Source of the DNA: Clostridiales bacterium
GTDB lineage: Bacteria; Bacillota; Clostridia; Oscillospirales; Oscillospiraceae
DNA length: 64,000 nt
NCBI GenBank assembly: GCA_012520295.1
Contig: JAAYOP010000088.1
Span: 20,351-84,350, forward strand
Direction: 5' to 3'
Position numbers and translations under genes: made by a program. The stretch's first letter is position 1, and each line of letters begins with the position of its first letter. The notes beneath the pieces were generated by a model. The model ran no database searches and was not told where the DNA came from. It saw only the letters and a list, made by a program, of their open reading frames with translations. Below are positions 7,806 through 16,608 of the stretch, piece after piece.

Positions 7806-7836
7806 AATTTACACCTGCCGGAAGCAGGTGTAAATT
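7806..7836 (+). terminator. Perfect inverted repeat after agrD
   Basis: AATTTACACCTGC-CGGAA-GCAGGTGTAAATT is a 13-bp perfect stem just after the agrD stop. No T-run follows, so it may be a 3' RNA stabiliser or a weak terminator. Confidence 0.5.
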
Positions 7837-7907
7837 ATGCAGGAATCTGTAACCGAACAAATTTAAAATATTTGCTGTAAGTATTTTTTCATTTGGTCTC
7901 CTATTTT

Positions 7908-8093
7908 AATTTAATGCCTGGTGTAGCCTGTGTGCAAGGTTTTTGTCGTAATCGGCAAAAAACCTTGCACACAGGCAGTCAATCAACATATCTGATATAG
8001 GCATAACAGTTTTGTTTTTCCCGTCCAAAAGAGCAAAGCGCTATTTTGGCAAATGTGGTTTGCAAAACCCATTTGTTCAGCGGGCATTATTTA
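7908..8093 (-). repeat. Dispersed palindromic repeat, copy B (MITE-like, near full length)
   Basis: Long copy in reverse orientation relative to copy A. In plus-strand order it shows the end TTTAATGCCTG, a long hairpin whose arms both contain TGTGTGCAAGG-type sequence (TGCAAGGTTTTT ... AAAAACCTTGCA), GCAGTCAATCAACATATCTGA, a degenerate TTTTGTTTTTCCCGTC module, GCAAAACCCATTTGTTCAGCG, and the end GGGCATTATTTAT. It lies between agrD and the MscS gene. Confidence 0.8.
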
Positions 8094-8117
8094 TACTGCT
8101 TTTTACCTCCATTTATA

Positions 8118-8177
8118 GTCCGGGTGCAAAGGGAATATCTCTTTTGAGATATGAAAACATCTCTGCACCCGGATTTG
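8118..8177 (+). promoter_or_regulatory. Long inverted repeat upstream of the MscS gene
   Basis: TCCGGGTGCA and TGCACCCGGA are perfect 10-bp arms about 38 bp apart, enclosing a second hairpin AATATCTC-TTTT-GAGATAT. It is not followed by a T-run. It could be a leader-RNA structure or a protein-binding site for the channel gene; no known class recognised. Confidence 0.4.
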
Positions 8178-8247
8178 CTCTGTCCTGTGCATTATGCTAT
8201 ATTTATCTTATATTAATATCAGCATATTCCATCGGAGGATAAAACAA

Positions 8248-9300
8248 ATGCCTGTTTTAAAACGATACTATTTTAATAATTCGGTTTTAGACTATCTCAT
8301 TTTTCTCGCATGTGCCCTGATAGGTGTTTTATTGATCTGGCTTCTTAGCCGCTTCCTTCTGGGACGCTTTATAAAAAGAGCCGAAAAAACCGAAACAACT
8401 GCCGATAACATCATTTGCGAAATAATAAAAAAGCGGCTTGTCCCCATAGCATATTTAATTGTTTTATTTTTCAGCACAAAGCTTCTTGTTTTTACCCCTC
8501 GGGTCTACAATGCAATCAATACCGTGTTCCTGGCGTTAATAGTTATAATGGGAGCTTTGTTTGTCTCCTCGTTGCTGGTTTTCCTTTTCAGCAAGTATTG
8601 GAAAAATAAAAACGCCGGAGAAAGCAACGAAATGGCGTTGAGACTCCTGACGTTTGTCATCAAATTGGCAGTATGGATTGTGGCTCTGTTTCTATTTCTG
8701 GATAATCTGGGCATCAAAATAAACTCTCTGATAGCCGGTCTGGGTATTGGAGGAATTGCAATAGCCTTTGCCGCCCAGGCTATTCTGGCGGATATATTCT
8801 GCTTCTTCTCAATATTTTTTGACAGGCCTTTTGAAATCGGTGATTATATAGTGTTCGGTGAGTTTTCGGGCACAGTGGAGCATATCGGTGTTAAAACAAC
8901 TCGTTTACGTACCCTGAGCGGCGAGCAGCTGATTTGCTCCAATACTGACCTGACAAGTTCCCGCATAAGAAACTATAAGACCATGCGGCAAAGACGGATA
9001 GTGTTCACCCTTCAGGTTACCCATGATACCGACCATGACAGGCTCAGGGAAATCCCCGGCATGGTAAAGGAAATAATAGAAGGAACGCCGGACACCTCAT
9101 TCAGCAGAGCACATTTTGCCGAATTCGGTGAATACAGCCTTGATTATACAATTGTATACTATGTTCTCAGCGGCGACTATGCAAAATATATGGACGTTCA
9201 CCAGGATATTTTATTTAAAATCAAAGATGCTTTCGATAAATCGGGTATCAGATTTGCTTATCCTACCCGTACACTACACATGGGCAATCCAAAGTCCTGA
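8248..9300 (+). CDS. MscS-family mechanosensitive channel
   Basis: A 350-aa small-conductance mechanosensitive channel protein that releases solutes on hypo-osmotic shock. Four to five hydrophobic segments end with the pore helix region GLGIGGIAIAFAAQAILAD, followed by the beta-domain start DRPFEIGDYIVFGEFSGTVE and a C-terminal alpha/beta domain. Start ATG 8248 has GGAGG eight bases upstream; an earlier in-frame ATG at 8194 has no such site. It appears monocistronic, behind a repeat element and a long inverted repeat. Confidence 0.9.
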   Translation: MPVLKRYYFNNSVLDYLIFLACALIGVLLIWLLSRFLLGRFIKRAEKTETTADNIICEIIKKRLVPIAYLIVLFFSTKLLVFTPRVYNAINTVFLALIVIMGALFVSSLLVFLFSKYWKNKNAGESNEMALRLLTFVIKLAVWIVALFLFLDNLGIKINSLIAGLGIGGIAIAFAAQAILADIFCFFSIFFDRPFEIGDYIVFGEFSGTVEHIGVKTTRLRTLSGEQLICSNTDLTSSRIRNYKTMRQRRIVFTLQVTHDTDHDRLREIPGMVKEIIEGTPDTSFSRAHFAEFGEYSLDYTIVYYVLSGDYAKYMDVHQDILFKIKDAFDKSGIRFAYPTRTLHMGNPKS

Positions 9301-9313
9301 AGGAGCGCGGCTG

Positions 9314-9517
9314 CTATTTATCCTCCAGCTGCTCCTCCACCTCTGCCATCCTGCCCTCCGCCAGTTCCTTTGATATAAAGACCTTTCCGCATTTTGGGCA
9401 GGTGGGCACTTCATGTGAAAACTTATGTCCCATATATTCAAACAGAGTCTTTTTCTTTTTCAGCTCTTCGTTACATTTTCCGCATTTCCAGGTTTTTTCT
9501 TCGTTCATTTTGGCCAT
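9314..9517 (-). CDS. Small zinc-ribbon redox protein, DVU_1557-like
   Basis: A 67-aa protein with two CXXC knuckles, CGKC (12-15) and CPKC (40-43), separated by 24 residues, which suggests a rubredoxin/zinc-ribbon metal site. The sequence and position resemble the small 'DVU_1557 family redox protein' found beside molybdenum aldehyde oxidoreductase-like genes in Desulfovibrio and clostridia (recalled from family naming, not searched). It is last of five minus-strand genes, 33 bp after the HdrB-like fusion, and may be an electron carrier for it. Confidence 0.7.
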   Translation of the reverse strand: MAKMNEEKTWKCGKCNEELKKKKTLFEYMGHKFSHEVPTCPKCGKVFISKELAEGRMAEVEEQLEDK

Positions 9518-9550
9518 CCGTTTCTCCGCGTATATACGGTAAAATAACTT

Positions 9551-11782
9551 TTATTCCTCAATAAAATGCATACGGTGATAATATGCTTCCAGGATTTCAA
9601 ATACCTCGGGAGCTTTCTTTTTGTATTTCACCCAATATGTGAGTACAGGTTTTACCATGCTGGCTGTATAAACATCCTCAGTTTCATTGTAGAACCTGTC
9701 TTCGTTTTTTTCGGCCATCCATATGGTTTCTTTTAAATCCGACTCGGATATGAGCCTTTCATCCATTTCCTTTTGCACATCCCGGGGAATTTCAAGCTTC
9801 AGGCTGTCCCATTCATGAGCTTCAGGCACAAAATCAACTCCCGTCAGTTCTTTTAGCAGGGTCTTTTTTATATTAAGGCTGTTTTTCCTCTTTTCCTCAA
9901 GGCTTGGTATGTCCAAACCTGTCTCCAATCCAAATACCAGGTCCAGTATATGCCTGCACTCCTTTTCACGGGAAGCAAAAACCTCACGGCAGTTTGCGCA
10001 GTATACTATGTAGGGCTTATCGCCGGCCCTGCTCCGGTTTTCGGTTATCTGGTCATACAGCTTTGGATTTGCTATTCTCATATGGCCGCCATAGCCGCAG
10101 CACCTGTTTTTCTCCTTGAGCTCTTCCAGCTGGATGCCCCCTCTTTGCGCCAGGGTTCTTACGCCCTCCATCATGTTTTCATCTCCCCTTGCCGCACAGG
10201 GGTCAAATACCGAGGCACTGGAAAAAGCCTCCGCCGGTACAATACTCTCGTCCTTCGCCAAAAGCTCATAGAGGGATATTCTTTTTATCTCTGGCATAAA
10301 AATGCTGAAAATACTTTCGCATGTGGCACAGGCAAAGACAAAGACAGGCTCACCCATTTCGGACCATTCACGCTTTATTCTTTCCACATTCCCGTTCATG
10401 CGTTTCTCGTCTCCAGCCCAATAAGCCGGTGCTCCGCAGCAACTGGTATATATACCCGCATTATACTTTTCCCTCAGGTAGTTATATGCGCCATACACAT
10501 GCTCCGGGTTTGATGCGCCCAACTGGCATCCCGGGAAGAAGACGTATTCGCTATTGTCCGGAACAATCCTGAACTCTCCCTCTCCTGTGGAAAAGTCCAT
10601 CTCTCTGAGCCAAAAATCGTGCAGAGCGGCCGGATGTGTGCCCGCGTTCATACGCGCCGTCCTGGAAAAGCGCAGCAGCTCTCCCAGGTCAACACTCTCA
10701 GGACAAATTGATTTGCAGTACCCGCAAATGTTGCAGGAATAGGTCTCTCTTGTCATAGTGCGGCTTGACAATGACCCCGATTGAGAATCTGTAAATACCT
10801 CAATGGCCATCCTGTGGGGCTTCTTCCGAAAAAGCGCCAGCATTTCACAAGAGCGCATACATTTTTCGCAGTCACACTTCAGGCAGCGCTGAGCCTCCTG
10901 CTTTGCCTCCTGCTCGGAGTATCCGTCTGCGCCGGTAGCCTTAACGAGAGGTACAGACCGGGCATCCTCATGGTCCAGATATCTGCCGCAATATGATTTG
11001 TCATACCCGCCTGGGCTTTTGATCACATTTCCGGTCTGCAAAAAGGTTTCTATTGTCTTGGACAGCTCATTGCCCTGTGCAATGGCCTCCATTGGCGACG
11101 CGCCACAAAGACCGCCTCCCATAAATACCTTCGGATTTGAAGTTATCAGCATTTCAGAATCCCAGCTGTCTGAGAGCCCAAAGGAGGAACCATCCTGCCC
11201 GGTAGCAATATATATGGCGTCAAATCCATCAAGCTCATCAAGGGATTTTATTTCTTTTCCGAATTTAAATTCCACACTGACAGCGGAAAACTGGAGCTTG
11301 ATATCCTCGTCAAACTTTTCAAATTCGCTGTGCTCCCGCAGGCAGCCGCCCCAACCCTCCCGGGCTTCAAATACGGTCACCTGATACTTTTTCTCAGCCA
11401 AGCCCAGGGCGCAGGATAGCCCGGCCAGGCCGGCCCCCACAACTGCAACCGTCTGGGTTTTGGGGGGTATGAAGTATGCCTCGGGCTTACGGCTCTTTGC
11501 ATATCTTACTACAGCAGCCTCTATGTCCCGTATCGCTATGGGCTCATCGCCCGTCAGTGTTCTCTGGCAGCGCTCCCTGCAGGGCTGGTCACACAGGGTA
11601 CTGACTATGACGGGAAATACCACCGATTTTTTAAGTTCCTTATAAGCCGCTGCCCATCTGCCCTTTCCTGCCTTCTCCAGAAAAGAACGCATATCCAGAT
11701 GAAAGGGACACGCAAATGAACAGGAAGCGGGCTCCCCGTTTATACATCTTGATGTAAATCTTGTTGCTTCCTCCATTTTCAT
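9551..11782 (-). CDS. GltD-like/HdrB-like iron-sulfur flavoprotein fusion (DVU_1558-like)
   Basis: A 743-aa fusion. The N-terminal ~110 residues are cysteine-rich (CSFACPFHLDM, CDQPCRERC) as in the 4Fe-4S region of GltD/NADPH-dependent glutamate synthase beta. A GAGLAG dinucleotide fold follows (about 117-122). Next come ferredoxin-like clusters (CLKCDCEKCMRSC, then CNICGYCKSICPES) and two HdrB/GlpC-type CCG domains (FFPGCQLGA...CCGAP and DPCA...CCGYGG...CANC). Such proteins move electrons between pyridine nucleotides, thiols or disulfides and iron-sulfur partners. The match to the DVU_1558 'dicluster' family and the place next to the molybdenum hydroxylase suggest it is its redox partner; this is inference. 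Confidence 0.75.
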   Translation of the reverse strand: MKMEEATRFTSRCINGEPASCSFACPFHLDMRSFLEKAGKGRWAAAYKELKKSVVFPVIVSTLCDQPCRERCQRTLTGDEPIAIRDIEAAVVRYAKSRKPEAYFIPPKTQTVAVVGAGLAGLSCALGLAEKKYQVTVFEAREGWGGCLREHSEFEKFDEDIKLQFSAVSVEFKFGKEIKSLDELDGFDAIYIATGQDGSSFGLSDSWDSEMLITSNPKVFMGGGLCGASPMEAIAQGNELSKTIETFLQTGNVIKSPGGYDKSYCGRYLDHEDARSVPLVKATGADGYSEQEAKQEAQRCLKCDCEKCMRSCEMLALFRKKPHRMAIEVFTDSQSGSLSSRTMTRETYSCNICGYCKSICPESVDLGELLRFSRTARMNAGTHPAALHDFWLREMDFSTGEGEFRIVPDNSEYVFFPGCQLGASNPEHVYGAYNYLREKYNAGIYTSCCGAPAYWAGDEKRMNGNVERIKREWSEMGEPVFVFACATCESIFSIFMPEIKRISLYELLAKDESIVPAEAFSSASVFDPCAARGDENMMEGVRTLAQRGGIQLEELKEKNRCCGYGGHMRIANPKLYDQITENRSRAGDKPYIVYCANCREVFASREKECRHILDLVFGLETGLDIPSLEEKRKNSLNIKKTLLKELTGVDFVPEAHEWDSLKLEIPRDVQKEMDERLISESDLKETIWMAEKNEDRFYNETEDVYTASMVKPVLTYWVKYKKKAPEVFEILEAYYHRMHFIEE

Positions 11783-12034
11783 TGATCATCATTCCTTTCC
11801 GGGTGCAGGCACTGCTTGCTCCCTGCCGCGTCTCCGCGCTTTTTAATATAGTTTTCCTGCAGGTATATTATATCATAACAATAGTCGTTTTGTCATTGTA
11901 AATAGTGGCTTTTGCCGCCGCTTATTCAATATATTCATCCATAACATGCAGCGGAGGGCACAGATAAAAATAAAAAGTATCATGGCGCCCTGCGCAACAA
12001 AGCGCAGGGCGCCATATAATCTTTTAACCTGCCA
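11783..12034. other. Intergenic gap between redox-fusion gene and molybdenum hydroxylase
   Basis: A 252-bp gap without a gene. Near 12035 it holds a strong terminator (11982-12015). The stretch 11850-11960 is AT-rich and may hold the promoter for the downstream minus-strand pair (9551-11782, 9314-9517); I cannot place it confidently. Confidence 0.5.
11982..12016 (-). terminator. Terminator after the molybdenum hydroxylase gene
   Basis: ATGGCGCCCTGCGC pairs perfectly with GCGCAGGGCGCCAT across a six-base loop; on the minus strand it is followed by GATACTTTTTATTTTT. It partly uncouples the hydroxylase from the redox genes downstream. Confidence 0.8.
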
Positions 12035-14866
12035 TTAAAGCGGATTTGCCTTTATATACTCCAGTTCATCTTCAAAATCGGAACCGAGATAATACTTCGG
12101 AGGAGTGAGGTCCTCGCCTTTCTGCTTGGCCTCCCATGCCGCCTTAACCTTATCCGGCGTTGCAGGCAGTGAGTAAATACGCACTCCACAGGCATTGTTT
12201 ATGGCGTTTATTACGGCCATATGCCCGGAGGACTGATAGCACTCGGAGCAGCCGCAGGAACCGTGAGGTCCTGATTCTCTCGGGTTCTCAACGAAGATTA
12301 GGTTTATATCGTCAGGTATCATATCAATGGTCGGTATACCGCAGCCCGCCATGTTTCCATGCTTGTCTTCCGCGTTATAGTCCTCGCTGAGTGCAAAGCC
12401 TATGCTGTGTGAAAGTCCGCCATAGGCCTGGCCTTCAACAGAGAGCCTGTTTCCTATAATACCCACATCGGAAACACAGGTATATCTCAGCACTTTGGTC
12501 TTACCGGTGTTTACATCCACCTCGACCAGCGCCACGTTCACGCAGTACATATAGGTCGGGTTTTTCTCGCCGCGTCCCGTATTGGGGTCCAGTCCGGGAG
12601 GCAGACCAATGTCAAATTGGTCATAGTGACCTATATACTTTGTGGGTATGCCTTCGGCAACCATCTCGTCATAGGTGCGGTAGGTGCCGTCCGGCTTGCG
12701 CATGGCATCCATGAGCTTGTTGGCCGCGTCAATGGTAGCATTTCCTGCCATGTAGTGGCTCCGGCTGGCTGCCGCAAGTCCGGTGTCAGGGCAGGTCTTG
12801 CTGTCATTCATGACGAGCTTTATCTGCTCGGGCTTTACGCCAAGAGGCTCAAGGGCCTTTACCGCATGGGTCAGAGCACCGATATCTCCTCCCTGCCCCA
12901 CATCTTCCCAGGTATTATAGTGGGTGAAAGTTCCATCGGGATTTAGTTCCAGAGCTACCTCAGCCTGGTCAAACTTACCTATGGTAATAAGGAAGCCGCC
13001 CATGCTGATGCCCACGCCCACATGTCTTCCTTCCTTCTTCGCGGCCTCGGCTTCAGCCTTATACTGGTCGTAATAGGGCTTTGCCTTTTCCAGCAGATCC
13101 GGATATACATAATCGTGGTACGGAGCGCTGTTGATGGTCAAATCTCCGGGTCTGGCCGCGTTCTTATAGCGGAACGCCCAGGGATCCATGCCCACCTTTT
13201 CGGCCGCCATGTCAATGAGAGCTTCAGTGGCCGTATAGACCTGAGGTGCCCCGAATCCCCGGTACGCGGCACAGAACGCATGGTTTGTGGAGCCACCCCG
13301 GGCAAGACCCTTGAAGTTGGGAATATTATAGCCGTGGAAGCCGACAGACACAAGATTGTGGAAGATTTTGCTTCCCATGCTGCCATATGCTCCATGGTCA
13401 AGACCGATATCATACTCGGCGGCAATGATTTTACCGTCCTTATCACAGGCAACCCGTCCGTTTGTATAGGATGCCGATCTCTTACCGGTCATATGGTTGA
13501 ACTCTTCATAGCTCAGTGTCATGGTGCAGGGCATATTCAGATTCTGTACGGCGGTGGCGACAAGAGCATAGGTGTTGGCGCTCACGGAATAGCCAAAGGA
13601 CCCGCCCACAGGGTTCATTATTATTCTGAGATTATCCATGGGAATGCCGCAGGCCATTGATACGGCCTCCCTGGCCTCTGTTATCGCCTGAGCCTTGCAC
13701 TGCAGGGTGAGCATACCATCAGCACCGATATAACCCTGAACCACATCGGGCTCTATAGGCAGATGGGGTTCATGCTGGGAATGGAAGCTGCCCTCTACCA
13801 CATGCTCCGCGTTTTCAAAAACCTCGGCTGTGTCCTCTCCCTTATAAACCGGCTGCTCAAGATAGAAGTTTGGCAGCGTCTCATGTATCTGAATGGCATT
13901 TGGCATGACCGCTTCGGGGAATGACATATATGAAGGCAAAATCTCAAGCTTTTGCTTTACCTTTTTAGCCGCCGCTTTTGCATTCTCCTCCGAATCGGCC
14001 GCAACAAGAGCCACACAGTCTCCCCGCTTGTAGATCTTTTTACCGCAGATAACAGGGAATTCGGTAATGCCTTTTCCCTTTACACGCGGTACAACTGGCG
14101 GACCTTCAAGGTTATTTGTGCCTTTTACGTCCTTTGCCGTCATAACCTTGTATACGCCGGGCATTGCTTCAGCTTCAGACGTATCGATTTCGATAATATT
14201 GGCATGAGGAACTTCGGATATGACAACCGCCAGGTAAGCGGTTCCCTCGGGCATTTTCAGCTTAATGTCATCACCATAGTCGCAAAGACCGGTTACCTTT
14301 GCCAGGGCTGAGGGTCTGGGATATCTGGAACCATAGATATCCTCATCGTCGGCATGTCTATATGTTATATCCTCCATGGTTGCCTCGCCGCGCATAACCT
14401 TGGCCGCTTCCATAACAGCGTCAACAATTGGCTTGTAGCCTGTGCAGCGGCACACATTCCTGTGCTTCTTGAACCACTCGCGAACTTCTTCGCGGGTCGG
14501 AGACGGGTTTTCTTTCAGAAGTCCGTATGCAGAGACTATGAAGCCGGGGGAACAGAAACCGCACTGTACGCCGCCATAGGTAATCCATGCCTGCTGCAGC
14601 GGATGAAGATTCTGGGGTGTTCCGATACCCTCAATCGTGATAATCTCACTGTTCTCAGGTACGTTTTTCATTTTAACCGTGCATGAGCGGACTACCTTTC
14701 CGTTAAGCAGTACGGAACAGGCACCGCATACGCCGATACCGCACCCAACCTTTGTACCTGTAAGTCCCATCCGGCGGATAACCGTTGCCAGATTATCCTT
14801 GTCCAGATCGCAAATAACGGGTCTCTCAACACCGTTAATCGACAAGGCCAGTCTTGTGATTTTCAT
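12035..14866 (-). CDS. Molybdenum hydroxylase, Mop/aldehyde-oxidoreductase type (DVU_1559-like)
   Basis: A 943-aa single-chain xanthine-oxidase-family enzyme: 2Fe-2S domain (CGIGVCGAC about 42-50, then a further Cys), helical 2Fe-2S domain (CGFCSPG and CRCTGY), and molybdopterin-binding domains with GGSFGYS and YRGFGAPQ. There is no FAD domain, as in Desulfovibrio gigas Mop (907 aa). The active-site glutamate should be Glu875 in GSCGCSECYQ, where well-known members have a G-x-G-E type loop; the cysteine-rich loop is odd. It may oxidise aldehydes, purines or N-heterocycles, or have another role. Start ATG 14866 follows AAAGGATGAG. Confidence 0.88.
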   Translation of the reverse strand: MKITRLALSINGVERPVICDLDKDNLATVIRRMGLTGTKVGCGIGVCGACSVLLNGKVVRSCTVKMKNVPENSEIITIEGIGTPQNLHPLQQAWITYGGVQCGFCSPGFIVSAYGLLKENPSPTREEVREWFKKHRNVCRCTGYKPIVDAVMEAAKVMRGEATMEDITYRHADDEDIYGSRYPRPSALAKVTGLCDYGDDIKLKMPEGTAYLAVVISEVPHANIIEIDTSEAEAMPGVYKVMTAKDVKGTNNLEGPPVVPRVKGKGITEFPVICGKKIYKRGDCVALVAADSEENAKAAAKKVKQKLEILPSYMSFPEAVMPNAIQIHETLPNFYLEQPVYKGEDTAEVFENAEHVVEGSFHSQHEPHLPIEPDVVQGYIGADGMLTLQCKAQAITEAREAVSMACGIPMDNLRIIMNPVGGSFGYSVSANTYALVATAVQNLNMPCTMTLSYEEFNHMTGKRSASYTNGRVACDKDGKIIAAEYDIGLDHGAYGSMGSKIFHNLVSVGFHGYNIPNFKGLARGGSTNHAFCAAYRGFGAPQVYTATEALIDMAAEKVGMDPWAFRYKNAARPGDLTINSAPYHDYVYPDLLEKAKPYYDQYKAEAEAAKKEGRHVGVGISMGGFLITIGKFDQAEVALELNPDGTFTHYNTWEDVGQGGDIGALTHAVKALEPLGVKPEQIKLVMNDSKTCPDTGLAAASRSHYMAGNATIDAANKLMDAMRKPDGTYRTYDEMVAEGIPTKYIGHYDQFDIGLPPGLDPNTGRGEKNPTYMYCVNVALVEVDVNTGKTKVLRYTCVSDVGIIGNRLSVEGQAYGGLSHSIGFALSEDYNAEDKHGNMAGCGIPTIDMIPDDINLIFVENPRESGPHGSCGCSECYQSSGHMAVINAINNACGVRIYSLPATPDKVKAAWEAKQKGEDLTPPKYYLGSDFEDELEYIKANPL

Positions 14867-14948
14867 GTTCTCATCCTTTCATACTATCATAAGAAGCTAA
14901 TATACTGCGGGGTATATTTAATAACTTACAATTATTCGGCTAACAATT

Positions 14949-14977
14949 ATTATAATATAGCAAAACATCTTATGCAA
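14949..14977 (-). promoter_or_regulatory. Predicted sigma-A promoter for the molybdenum hydroxylase
   Basis: Minus-strand TTGCAT (14972-14977), 17-bp spacer, TATAAT (14949-14954). It lies 83 bp upstream of the hydroxylase start, so this gene can be transcribed apart from the methyltransferase pair. Confidence 0.65.
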
Positions 14978-15055
14978 GAACGGTATTTAATTTTCATTGA
15001 AATTATTCCTCTATAAGAGCTACCTTAAGGGTAATAACCTGTAAATTCTGTGTAC

Positions 15056-15754
15056 TCACAGCAGCCCCTTAAGCTGGAAAATGCCAATGGGTTTTTTCCT
15101 GGGCATAAAAAACCTATACTCGGGATGAGTTATTTCAGTCAGCCTTCGCTCCAAAAACTCGTTTATTTCACTGTCCGTAGCCTCTTTGGATAATGACCTG
15201 ACAAAGCTTGCGGCTTCTTCCATTGACTTGAAGGGTTGCCCGAATTCAAACTCCCTGTGCGTAATTTTATACTCAATATTATTCTCAATAAGATATTTTT
15301 CAGTATCTTCTGCGGTATTCTTCTTCATTTTGCGGTATTTTCCGGGAAATAATTCACTTTCAGCCTCTTTTCCCACAACAGCGATTAACTTTTTACATAA
15401 AGGCAGAAATTTTTCCAGCTCCCTGCTGCCGAAAAAACTCATATAGATAACATCCCAGCTCCCGCTAAGATTGTAAACGTCCTCCAGTCGGGCATGGATA
15501 TTTTCTATGCCGCGCACTTCTACGCTCTGCTTAAGCTTCCCAATTACCGCCTCATTTATGTCTACACAGTCTATTCGCTCCATCATGCTGTACAGCTCCA
15601 GGTCCACAAGGCCCAGCCCGCAGCCTATATCGCACATGGTTTTATATCCTGAAAGCATAGGAGCTATCGTATCCGCTACATTCTTAAAAAATCCCGTATA
15701 TTCATTAGCGCTGATATACCATCTTATGGTGTCTTCGTTCCATTTTAAAAGCAT
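15056..15754 (-). CDS. Class I SAM-dependent methyltransferase (DVU_1556-like)
   Basis: A 232-aa Rossmann-fold methyltransferase with motif I CDIGCGLGLVD (about 41-51), an acidic residue after strand 2 in DCVDIN, and a motif-IV-like WDVIYMSFFGS. The substrate is unknown. It overlaps the DUF364 gene by about 10 bp and precedes the molybdenum hydroxylase. This matches the cluster in which a 'DVU_1556 family methyltransferase' accompanies the hydroxylase, so a role in maturing the cofactor or modifying a substrate is plausible but unproven. Start ATG 15754 with GAGG seven bases upstream. Confidence 0.75.
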   Translation of the reverse strand: MLLKWNEDTIRWYISANEYTGFFKNVADTIAPMLSGYKTMCDIGCGLGLVDLELYSMMERIDCVDINEAVIGKLKQSVEVRGIENIHARLEDVYNLSGSWDVIYMSFFGSRELEKFLPLCKKLIAVVGKEAESELFPGKYRKMKKNTAEDTEKYLIENNIEYKITHREFEFGQPFKSMEEAASFVRSLSKEATDSEINEFLERRLTEITHPEYRFFMPRKKPIGIFQLKGLL

Positions 15755-16521
15755 ATGCCGGCCTCGTTTCTTTTTAGTGATACTTTTTGCCCGGATCTGA
15801 ATATCCTTGTGCTATCCGCTCCGGATACAATCCAGTGCGCAAGCCGGCTGTCGGTTATTACAAAGCCCGACAGATTACATATGGAAGTTTCCAGCAGACA
15901 GGGTGCCAGCGGAGTTGCCGGACCCGCCAGAATTGTTTTCCGAGCTCCTTTTGACAGCTCAAGCAGTCTGGGCAGACTCTTGTTCATAAGGCTTTTTGAC
16001 GATATGAATACATAATCGCATTCAGGGATAATATACTCGCAGGAAGTATACGGATACTGACCCGGCAATGAGGGCTCCCATTCAATCACAAAAAGCTCGT
16101 CCGCGTCTTTTATATAGTCAGCCATATTTGGAAAATAACCCACCGACGCAACCTTTTTGCCGCTGACCTCCTCCTGTAGTGCTATAAAGGGGTCATTAAG
16201 CTTTTCTTTTGAATATAAATCGGAGAGCACAACACCGTTATTTTGAGCAATTTCCGGACTGTTGTAATATGAGTTTATCGCAGCCAGACCGATGGATGCT
16301 TCAGGAAAATTCCATGACTTAACAAGCCCGGCCACACTGCGAAGAGGCGCACCGATCAGGCTCCCTTTCATAGTCAATGGGCGCGTATCCCACTCAAAAA
16401 CATCGCTAAGACCTGCTCCCATTTTGTTCACAACGATTGCCATTGTTCTGCCGACTGCTATCAAATCGGCGGTAAGATCTTCAGGTATGCCTGATATCAG
16501 CTTATCGTAAACACTCCACAT
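15745..16521 (-). CDS. DUF364/DUF4213-type putative metal-chelation protein
   Basis: A protein of about 258 aa resembling the DUF4213-DUF364 architecture (putative heavy-metal chelation), which often sits next to metal or cofactor uptake genes and metalloenzymes. An N-terminal enolase-like segment (VGRTMAIVVNKMGAG, IGLAAINSYYN) is followed by a Rossmann-like half (VASVGYFPNMAD, YVFISSKSLMNK, ILAGPATPLAP). The start is uncertain: ATG 16521 has GGGA nine bases upstream, while ATGs at 16530 and 16536 and a TTG at 16539 are also possible. First gene of the minus-strand cluster, divergent from the FecCD importer. Confidence 0.7.
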   Translation of the reverse strand: MWSVYDKLISGIPEDLTADLIAVGRTMAIVVNKMGAGLSDVFEWDTRPLTMKGSLIGAPLRSVAGLVKSWNFPEASIGLAAINSYYNSPEIAQNNGVVLSDLYSKEKLNDPFIALQEEVSGKKVASVGYFPNMADYIKDADELFVIEWEPSLPGQYPYTSCEYIIPECDYVFISSKSLMNKSLPRLLELSKGARKTILAGPATPLAPCLLETSICNLSGFVITDSRLAHWIVSGADSTRIFRSGQKVSLKRNEAGICF

Positions 16522-16572
16522 ACAGTACATTCCCATCAAATATGCCTGATTTGGCCAAGTCCGTCTAAGGTA

Positions 16573-16602
16573 TTGACATCAGGCCAAAAATTAATATATA
16601 AT
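16573..16602 (+). promoter_or_regulatory. Consensus sigma-A promoter for the FecCD importer operon
   Basis: TTGACA (16573-16578), 18-bp spacer, TATAAT (16597-16602): both hexamers are perfect. A start near 16609 gives a leader of about 350 nt before the permease start at 16961. Confidence 0.8.
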
Positions 16603-16608
16603 TGTCTT

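Noticed and set aside
13022..13660. A 212-codon open frame on the plus strand inside the molybdenum hydroxylase gene
   Set aside because: It is the antisense shadow of a well-supported gene with domain motifs on the minus strand and has no homology-like features.
15056..16521. Nitrogenase-associated identity for the DUF364 protein
   Set aside because: DUF364 proteins can sit near nitrogenase genes, but no nif gene is in the window, so I kept the neutral call.
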